11,177 nt of DNA from Actinomycetota bacterium. Its GTDB lineage: Bacteria; Actinomycetota; UBA4738; G016210805. The stretch covers positions 1-11,177 of the forward strand of contig JACQTL010000023.1 in the NCBI GenBank assembly GCA_016210805.1. Reading direction: 5' to 3'. The position numbers and the translations under genes were made by a program. Numbering within the stretch: position 1 is the stretch's first letter; every line of letters begins with the position of its first letter. The notes below the pieces were generated by a model. It saw nothing but the letters and a program-made list of their open reading frames with translations. It was not told where the DNA came from and searched no databases. Positions 6,142 to 11,177 of the stretch are shown here, piece by piece.

Positions 6142-7377
6142 TCAGCGGTATCCCCTGGCCGCCTCGGCCCGGGCCACCCGCTCGACCCCGATCAGGTAGG
6201 CGGCCTCGCGGAGGGTGATGCCCTCGGCCTCGGCCCGGGCCAGGACCAGCCGGGTGGCCGTTCCCATCAGCTCGGCGAGGGTCGTGTTCACCCGCTCCTC
6301 CGGCCAGGCCTGGCCCTGGACGTTCTGGGCCCACTCCAGGTACGAGACGGCCACCCCGCCGCCGGACGACAGGATGTCCGGCACCACGGTGGCCCCCGAG
6401 TCCAGGAGGGCGACCTCGCCCTCGGGAGTGACCGGGTAGTTGGCCACCTCCAGGATCGTCCGCGGCTTCACGTCGGTCGCCGTCTCGTCCGTGACGGCCT
6501 CCTGCAGCGCCGCCAGGGCCAGGACCCGCGCCTCCATGGAGACGAGCTCCGCTCCGGGGATCGTCTCCGCCCCGACGAACCCCACCACCGACCCCGTGGC
6601 CCGCTTGTGGGCCAGCACCTCGGTGGCCGGCAACCCGGCCGGCGAGTAGAGCGCGCCCCTCGTGTCGGAGACGGCGACCACGGGATAGCCCATCTCCTCC
6701 AGGACCACGGCCAGCCACGAGCCGGCGTTCCCGTAACCCTGGATCGACACGGGCGTGTCCTCGCGCCGCCAGCCACGGTCCCGGGCCAGGTGGTCGAGGG
6801 CGATCGCAGCGCCCCGGCCGGTGGCCGCGTCGCGGCCCAGCGATCCGCCCACCTCCACCGGCTTCCCGGTGATCACGGCCGGCTGGTAGCCGTACATCCG
6901 GGCGTACTCGTCGACCATCCAGGCCATGATCGTGGGGTTCGTGTTCACGTCCGGGGCCGGGACGTCGACCATCGGCCCGATCAGGGGCCCGATGGCCCGT
7001 ATGAACGTCCGGGACAGGCGCTCCAGCTCGGCCTCGGACAGGAGCTTCGGGTCCACGGCCACGCCACCCTTCCCGCCACCGAACGGGACGTGCATGAGCG
7101 CCGTCTTCCACGTCATCAGGGCGGCGAAGCAGCGGACCTCGTCCAGGCCGACCTCCGGATGGAACCGGAGCCCGCCCTTGTACGGTCCGCGGGCGCTGTT
7201 GAACTGGACGCGGTACCCCTCGAACACCTCCATCCCCCCGTGGTCCATGGGGACCTCGAGGTGCACGGTGACCTCTCGCTCGGGCACGAAGAGCGTCGCC
7301 CGGAGCCCGTCCGGCAGGCCCAGCCGCTCGGCCGCGCGGTCGGAGAACCCGCGCACGGCGTCGAATGCCGACCCCAT
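6142..7377 (-). CDS. gdhA: Glutamate dehydrogenase-family enzyme (Glu/Leu/Phe/Val dehydrogenase)
   Basis: The 411-residue length is typical of small hexameric glutamate dehydrogenases, which interconvert glutamate with 2-oxoglutarate plus ammonia. The N-terminal ELFV domain has VQFNSARGPYKGGLRFHP with Lys67, TWKTAL with Lys91, FGGGKGG with Lys103 and APDVNTNP with catalytic Asp143. The GGGKGG form favours glutamate over leucine dehydrogenase. The C-terminal Rossmann domain has GYGNAG at 214-219. Downstream motifs deviate: the usual PAALE reads LAALQ, EGANGPTT reads EVANYPVT (310-317), and ANAGG reads SSGGG (337-341). The ATG at 7377 is chosen because GGAGGAGG lies just before it and the family N-terminus begins there. 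The frame is open far upstream without meaning. The gene heads a leftward operon with the RAM-domain gene and is divergent from CBS-PFOR. The altered cofactor side leaves coenzyme and possibly reaction uncertain. Confidence 0.88.
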   Translation of the reverse strand: MGSAFDAVRGFSDRAAERLGLPDGLRATLFVPEREVTVHLEVPMDHGGMEVFEGYRVQFNSARGPYKGGLRFHPEVGLDEVRCFAALMTWKTALMHVPFGGGKGGVAVDPKLLSEAELERLSRTFIRAIGPLIGPMVDVPAPDVNTNPTIMAWMVDEYARMYGYQPAVITGKPVEVGGSLGRDAATGRGAAIALDHLARDRGWRREDTPVSIQGYGNAGSWLAVVLEEMGYPVVAVSDTRGALYSPAGLPATEVLAHKRATGSVVGFVGAETIPGAELVSMEARVLALAALQEAVTDETATDVKPRTILEVANYPVTPEGEVALLDSGATVVPDILSSGGGVAVSYLEWAQNVQGQAWPEERVNTTLAELMGTATRLVLARAEAEGITLREAAYLIGVERVARAEAARGYR

Positions 7378-7552
7378 CGCGTACCTCCTCCAGGAAGCTG
7401 GCGGACCAAGCATCGGCGCTCGGAGTAGGCGGTTCTCGGGCCCTCCGGCCCTCGCCCGGTGGGCCGGAGGGCCCCTGCCGCCCCCCCGGCCCGGACATAG
7501 CTTTGAGGGGCGGGCCGAGCAGGCCCCCAGAGGCTCCGGAGGAGCGGCGGAG
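7378..7552. promoter_or_regulatory. Divergent intergenic region between glutamate dehydrogenase and CBS-PFOR operons
   Basis: This 175-bp region must hold both promoters. TAGCTT (7498-7503) fits the TANNNT -10 form for the rightward operon, giving a leader of roughly 45 nt before the CBS start. GGAGGAG (7537-7543) is that gene's ribosome binding site. No convincing leftward promoter could be picked. GGAGGAGG at the left edge (minus strand) is the glutamate dehydrogenase ribosome binding site. A long inverted repeat lies in the middle and is listed separately. Confidence 0.45.
7438..7474. repeat. Perfect 14-bp inverted repeat with 9-nt spacer
   Basis: The left arm GGGCCCTCCGGCCC (7438-7451) is exactly complementary to the right arm GGGCCGGAGGGCCC (7461-7474). 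The spacer is TCGCCCGGT. There is no T-run on either side, so an intrinsic terminator in either direction is unlikely. It could be an operator for a dimeric regulator, or a very stable hairpin in the leader of the leftward transcript. Confidence 0.8.
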
Positions 7553-8164
7553 ATGAGAGCCAGGGACGTCATGACCACGCCGGTCGTCACGGTGAGACCG
7601 TCGACGCACCTGAAGGAGGTGGCGGCCCTCCTCCTGGACCGGGGGATCAGCGCCGTCCCCGTCGTGGACGAGGACGGCGAGCTCGTGGGGATCGTCTCCG
7701 AGGGCGACCTCGTGCGCCTGGAGACCGTGCCGGCCCCCCAGAGCCACGCGATCCCGATGCGCAGGCACGTGGTCGACGCCCCGCGCCTGGTCGAGGAGGT
7801 CATGACGCGCGAGGTCGTCACGCTCCCTCCCGAGGCGGACGTCGCCGACGTGGCCCGCCTGATGCTGGCCAGGCGTGTGAAGCGGATCCCGATCGTGGAG
7901 GGGCGCCGGGTGGTGGGCATCGTCAGCCGGCGCGACATCCTGAAGGTCCTGGCCCGCCCCGACGCCGGGATCCGGCAGGAGGTCGAGGCCCTCCTCGACG
8001 ACGAGATCGTCGTTCTCGGGCGGTGGACGGTCGGGGTGGCCGACGGCATCGTCACCCTCACCGGCGAGGGGGACCGTCGCGACCGCCGGCTGGCCGAGCT
8101 GCTGGCCCGGAGCGTGCCCGGCGTCGTGGCCGTCCGGTTCGGCGAGGAGCGGGACGCGTCGTGA
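7553..8164 (+). CDS. CBS-CBS-BON domain protein (putative nucleotide sensor)
   Basis: The 203-residue protein carries two CBS domains, at about 4-56 (GISAVPVVDEDGELVGIVSE) and about 82-133 (RRVKRIPIVEGRRVVGIVSR). Each ends in the conserved Asp (SEGDL Asp52, SRRDI Asp128) that often contacts ribose in AMP/ATP-binding Bateman modules. A BON domain follows (about 137-198; WTVGVADGIVTLTGEGD and a PGVVAVRFG end). There is no signal peptide or membrane segment, so it is cytosolic. CBS pairs commonly sense adenosine nucleotides and regulate a partner, while the role of the BON domain in soluble proteins is not well defined. The ATG has GGAGGAG 9 nt upstream. Its stop overlaps the start of the PFOR gene by 4 nt (GTGA), a strong sign of coupled translation and of a shared function. 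Confidence 0.92.
   Translation: MRARDVMTTPVVTVRPSTHLKEVAALLLDRGISAVPVVDEDGELVGIVSEGDLVRLETVPAPQSHAIPMRRHVVDAPRLVEEVMTREVVTLPPEADVADVARLMLARRVKRIPIVEGRRVVGIVSRRDILKVLARPDAGIRQEVEALLDDEIVVLGRWTVGVADGIVTLTGEGDRRDRRLAELLARSVPGVVAVRFGEERDAS
8144..8149 (+). promoter_or_regulatory. Ribosome binding site for PFOR inside the CBS gene
   Basis: GAGGAG lies 11 nt before the GTG at 8161, within the last codons of the CBS-BON gene. Together with the 4-nt overlap it supports the GTG start and translational coupling. Confidence 0.55.
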
Positions 8165-11100
8165 CAGGGTCCCGGGTGTTCGTCGACGGGAACGAGGCGG
8201 CCGGGACGGTCGCCTACAGGCTCTCGGAGGTCGTGGCCATCTACCCGATCACGCCGGCCTCCCCGATGGGCGAGCTGGCCGACGCGTGGAGCGCGGCGGG
8301 GAAGCTCAACCTGTGGGGCACGGTCCCGGAGGTCGTCGAGATGCAGAGCGAGGCCGGGGCGGCGGGGGCCCTGCACGGGGCCGTCACCAAGGGGGCCCTG
8401 GGCACTACGTTCACCGCGTCGCAGGGGCTCCTCCTGATGCTCCCCAACATGTTCAAGATCGCCGGGGAGCTTTCCCCCACGGTGATCCACGTGGCCGCGC
8501 GGACCGTGGCCACCCACGCCCTCTCGATCTTCGGCGACCACAGCGACGTGATGGCCGCCCGGACCACCGGCTTCGCGATGCTCGCGTCGAGCTCGGTCCA
8601 GGAGGCCCAGGACCTGGCCCTGGTGGCCCACTCCGCGACGCTCGGGTCGAGGGTCCCGTTCCTGCACTTCTTCGACGGGTTCCGGACCTCGCACGAGGTG
8701 AACGGCATCGAGCCGCTCACCGACGACGTGCTCGGGGCGCTGATCGACCGGGAAGCCGTGTGGGCGCACCGGGCCCGGGGGCTCACGCCCGACCGGCCGG
8801 TCCTCCGGGGCTCGGCCCAGAACCCCGACGTGTTCTTCCAGGCCCGGGAGGCGGCCAACCCGTTCCACCTTGCCGTGCCGGGGATCGTCCAGGGGGCCAT
8901 GGACCGGCTGGCCGAACGGACCGGCCGCGCCTACCACCTGGTGGACTACGCCGGCCACCCGGAGGCCGACCGGGTGCTCGTGCTGATGGGCTCCGGCGCG
9001 GGGGCGGCCGGCGAGGCCGTCGACGCCCTGAACGAGGCCGGGGAGCGGGTCGGCCTGCTGACCGTCCGCCTGTACCGGCCCTTCCCCGCCGCGGCGCTGC
9101 TCGCCGCCCTGCCTCCCACGGTGCGGGCCATCGGGGTGCTGGACCGGACGAAGGAGCCCGGTGCCCCCGGCGAGCCCCTCTACCAGGACGTCGTGACCGC
9201 GCTCGCCGAGGCGACGGCCACCGGCGCGCTGGGCGGGATGCCCCGGGTGATCGGAGGCCGGTACGGCCTGTCGTCGAAGGAGTTCACCCCGGCCATGGCC
9301 AGGGCGGCCCTGTACGAGCTCCGCGCCGACGAGCCCCGGAACCACTTCACCCTGGGGATCCGCGACGACGTCACCCACACGAGCCTGGAGCTCGACCCGG
9401 CGTGGTCCACGGAGAACGGCGACACCGTGCGCGCCGTCTTCTACGGCCTGGGCAGCGACGGGACCGTCAGCGCGAACAAGGCCTCCGTGAAGATCATCGG
9501 GGAGGAGGCCGGCCTCCACGCCCAGGGCTACTTCGTCTACGACTCGAAGAAGGCCGGGTCGGTCACGGTCTCCCACCTGAGGTTCGGCCCCCGGCCGATC
9601 CGATCCACCTACCTGATCGACCGGGCCACGTTCGTGGCCTGCCACCAGTTCTCGTTCCTGGAGCGGCTGGACGTGCTGAAGCTGGCCGAGCCCGGGGCCA
9701 CCTTACTGCTGAACAGCCCGTACGGGCCCGACGAGGTCTGGGACCGCCTCCCGCTCGAGGTCCAGCGCGACGTCATCGACAGGGGCCTGTCCCTCTACGT
9801 CATCGACGCCTTCCGGGTGGCCCGGGAGACGGGGCTTGGAGGACGGATCAACACCGTGATGCAGCCGTGCTTCTTCGCGCTGTCGAACGTGCTCCCCCGG
9901 GACCAGGCCATCTCGGCGATCAAGCGGTCGATCCAGAAGGCCTACGGCGCCCGGGGCGAGACCGTCGTGCAGCGCAACTTCGACGCCGTGGACGCGGCCC
10001 TGGCCAACCTGCACCGGGTGGAGGTGCCGGCCCGGGCCACGGCGACCCGTAGCCGCCGCCCGCCGGTGCCCCCCGAGGCCCCGGAGTTCGTGCGCCGGGT
10101 CACGGCCCGGATGCTGGCCGGCGAGGGCGACCTCCTCCCGGTGAGCGCCCTCCCCGTGGACGGCACCTTCCCCACCGACACGGCCAGGTGGGAGAAGCGG
10201 ACGATCGCCCAGGAGATCCCGATCTGGGACCCGTCGATCTGCATCGACTGCGGGAAGTGCGCGATCGTCTGCCCGCACGCCGCGATCAGGATGAAGGTCT
10301 TCGACCCGGCCGCCCTGGAAGGGGCGCCGGACGGCTTCCCCTCCAAGGACTTCAAGTCCCGGGAGCACCCCGGGCTCAAGCTCGCGATCCAGGTCGCCCC
10401 GGAGGACTGCACGGGGTGCGGGGTCTGCGTCGACGTGTGCCCGGCCCGGAGCAAGACCGAGGTCAAGCACAAGTCGATCAACATGGAGCCGATCGGCGAG
10501 CACCTCGAGCGGGAGAGGGAGCGCAACGGGTTCTTCCTCGACATCCCGGAGCTCGACCGGGGGATCCTCCCGGCGGACACGATCAAGGGCTCTCAGGTCC
10601 GGACCCCCCTGTTCGAGTACTCGGGCGCGTGCGCGGGGTGCGGCGAGACGCCCTACCTGAAGCTCCTCACCCAGCTGTTCGGGGACCGGCTCATCGTGGC
10701 CAACGCCACGGGCTGCTCCTCGATCTTCGGCGGGAACCTCCCCACGACCCCCTGGTCGGTGAACGCGGAGGGGCGGGGGCCGGCCTGGTCGAACTCCCTG
10801 TTCGAGGACAACGCCGAGTTCGGGCTGGGGATACGCCTGGCGTCCGACCGGCTCCAGGCCCAGGCCAGGGGGCTCCTCCGGCACGTCGGGCACGCCGTGG
10901 GCCAGGAGCTGGTCGACTCCATCCTGGCCGCCGACCAGTCCACCGAGGACGGGATCGCCCTCCAGCGCGCCCGGGTGGCCCGGCTCAGGGAGCGGCTCGG
11001 AGAGGTCAACGGGCCGGTCTTCGGATCGGCCCTGGAGCTCCTCACCGTGGCCGACGAGCTGGTGGACCGGAGCGTCTGGATCGTGGGCGGGGACGGATGG

Positions 11101-11177
11101 GCGTACGACATCTGCTCGGGCGGCCTGGACCACGTCCTGGCCTCCGGCCGCAAGGTGAACATCCTCGTGCTCGACAC
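8161..11177 (+). CDS. nifJ: Pyruvate:ferredoxin (flavodoxin) oxidoreductase, single-chain NifJ type, 3' end missing
   Basis: The enzyme interconverts pyruvate plus CoA with acetyl-CoA plus CO2, using thiamine diphosphate and three 4Fe-4S clusters with ferredoxin or flavodoxin. About 1005 codons are present of the usual ~1170-1200, and the frame is open to the window edge. From the GTG start the numbering matches recalled Desulfovibrio africanus PFOR positions: Thr31 (YPITP), Glu64 (MQSEAG) and Arg114 (VAARTVATHALSI). Ferredoxin-like cluster cysteines are 694, 697, 700, 704 (CIDCGKCAIVCP) and 750, 753, 756, 760 (CTGCGVCVDVCP). Proximal cluster cysteines are 824 and 827 (CAGCGETPY) and 852 (ATGCSSIFGG); the fourth lies beyond the window. 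GDGWAYD (977-983) begins the thiamine-diphosphate site. It closely resembles E. coli YdbK in recalled sequence. The GTG overlaps the CBS-BON stop. No frameshift or internal stop was found. It is cytoplasmic, and its direction in vivo (catabolic or carboxylating) is not evident. Confidence 0.97.
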   Translation, partial: MTGSRVFVDGNEAAGTVAYRLSEVVAIYPITPASPMGELADAWSAAGKLNLWGTVPEVVEMQSEAGAAGALHGAVTKGALGTTFTASQGLLLMLPNMFKIAGELSPTVIHVAARTVATHALSIFGDHSDVMAARTTGFAMLASSSVQEAQDLALVAHSATLGSRVPFLHFFDGFRTSHEVNGIEPLTDDVLGALIDREAVWAHRARGLTPDRPVLRGSAQNPDVFFQAREAANPFHLAVPGIVQGAMDRLAERTGRAYHLVDYAGHPEADRVLVLMGSGAGAAGEAVDALNEAGERVGLLTVRLYRPFPAAALLAALPPTVRAIGVLDRTKEPGAPGEPLYQDVVTALAEATATGALGGMPRVIGGRYGLSSKEFTPAMARAALYELRADEPRNHFTLGIRDDVTHTSLELDPAWSTENGDTVRAVFYGLGSDGTVSANKASVKIIGEEAGLHAQGYFVYDSKKAGSVTVSHLRFGPRPIRSTYLIDRATFVACHQFSFLERLDVLKLAEPGATLLLNSPYGPDEVWDRLPLEVQRDVIDRGLSLYVIDAFRVARETGLGGRINTVMQPCFFALSNVLPRDQAISAIKRSIQKAYGARGETVVQRNFDAVDAALANLHRVEVPARATATRSRRPPVPPEAPEFVRRVTARMLAGEGDLLPVSALPVDGTFPTDTARWEKRTIAQEIPIWDPSICIDCGKCAIVCPHAAIRMKVFDPAALEGAPDGFPSKDFKSREHPGLKLAIQVAPEDCTGCGVCVDVCPARSKTEVKHKSINMEPIGEHLERERERNGFFLDIPELDRGILPADTIKGSQVRTPLFEYSGACAGCGETPYLKLLTQLFGDRLIVANATGCSSIFGGNLPTTPWSVNAEGRGPAWSNSLFEDNAEFGLGIRLASDRLQAQARGLLRHVGHAVGQELVDSILAADQSTEDGIALQRARVARLRERLGEVNGPVFGSALELLTVADELVDRSVWIVGGDGWAYDICSGGLDHVLASGRKVNILVLD

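Noticed and set aside
7438..7474. Intrinsic terminator reading of the 14-bp inverted repeat
   Set aside because: No T-tract follows on either strand, and it lies upstream of both divergent genes rather than after a gene.
6125..7768. Long minus-strand frame leading into the RAM-domain gene
   Set aside because: It is the out-of-frame reading of glutamate dehydrogenase; only the last 91 codons from the ATG at 6124 form a recognisable domain.
7378..9645. Upstream extension of the glutamate dehydrogenase frame on the minus strand, opposite CBS and PFOR
   Set aside because: No recognisable domain. It overlaps two well-supported plus-strand genes, and the family start at 7377 has its own GGAGGAGG site.
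8286..10052. 588-codon plus-strand frame inside PFOR and long minus-strand frames at 9703-11133
   Set aside because: All are shadows of the PFOR gene, which has conserved catalytic and cluster-binding residues throughout in its own frame.
1..11177. CRISPR arrays, tRNA/rRNA genes, riboswitches, insertion sequences or attachment sites
   Set aside because: No regularly spaced repeats, cloverleaf-like segments, transposase motifs or flanking direct repeats were seen. Intergenic regions are at most 190 bp and are accounted for above.

Overview
The window is very GC-rich DNA with dense genes, frequent GTG starts, strong purine-rich ribosome binding sites and short or overlapping gene junctions. 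Two promoter-like elements fit the actinobacterial TANNNT -10 form. This suggests a high-GC bacterium, most likely Actinomycetota or a similar lineage. There is no rRNA, tRNA or mobile element to anchor the taxonomy, so this is an inference from composition and gene families.

Region 1 (3-4601) looks like a small catabolic locus with its own regulator. Leftward from about 3079 runs an apparent operon: a 3-hydroxyisobutyrate dehydrogenase-family reductase (GTG start, probably leaderless), a two-domain cupin (the stop and start overlap as TGATG), then an M24 'pita-bread' hydrolase 27 bp further on. Rightward from 3270 run an SDR-fold protein and, 6 bp later, an XRE-type repressor with a C-terminal cupin sensor domain. 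The 190-bp divergent region contains several short dyads that could be operators. Two of the enzymes are atypical: the M24 protein has Cys where the second metal-ligand Asp should be, and the SDR lacks the catalytic Tyr and Lys. The substrate cannot be read from the sequence.

Region 2 (4617-7377) is all leftward. From upstream to downstream it holds a glutamate dehydrogenase-family enzyme with unusual cofactor-side motifs, a stand-alone Lrp/AsnC effector-binding (RAM) domain 17 bp behind it, a VOC/glyoxalase-fold protein, and a phospholipid scramblase/LURP-one-like protein that ends 15 bp from the convergent XRE-cupin gene.

Region 3 (7553-11177) is rightward and divergent from the glutamate dehydrogenase. 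It holds a CBS-CBS-BON protein whose stop codon overlaps the GTG start (GTGA) of a large single-chain pyruvate:ferredoxin oxidoreductase (NifJ type). That gene runs off the right edge after about 1005 codons and is the largest gene in the window. The 175-bp region between glutamate dehydrogenase and the CBS gene contains a perfect 14-bp inverted repeat with a 9-nt spacer. Together, regions 2 and 3 place a pyruvate/acetyl-CoA/ferredoxin enzyme and a 2-oxoglutarate/glutamate enzyme back to back, each with a small ligand-binding protein beside it (a nucleotide-sensing CBS protein and an amino-acid-sensing RAM protein). This suggests local metabolic sensing at a carbon/nitrogen node.

No gene-free stretch exceeds 300 bases. 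No CRISPR array, IS element, RNA gene, riboswitch or attachment site was seen.
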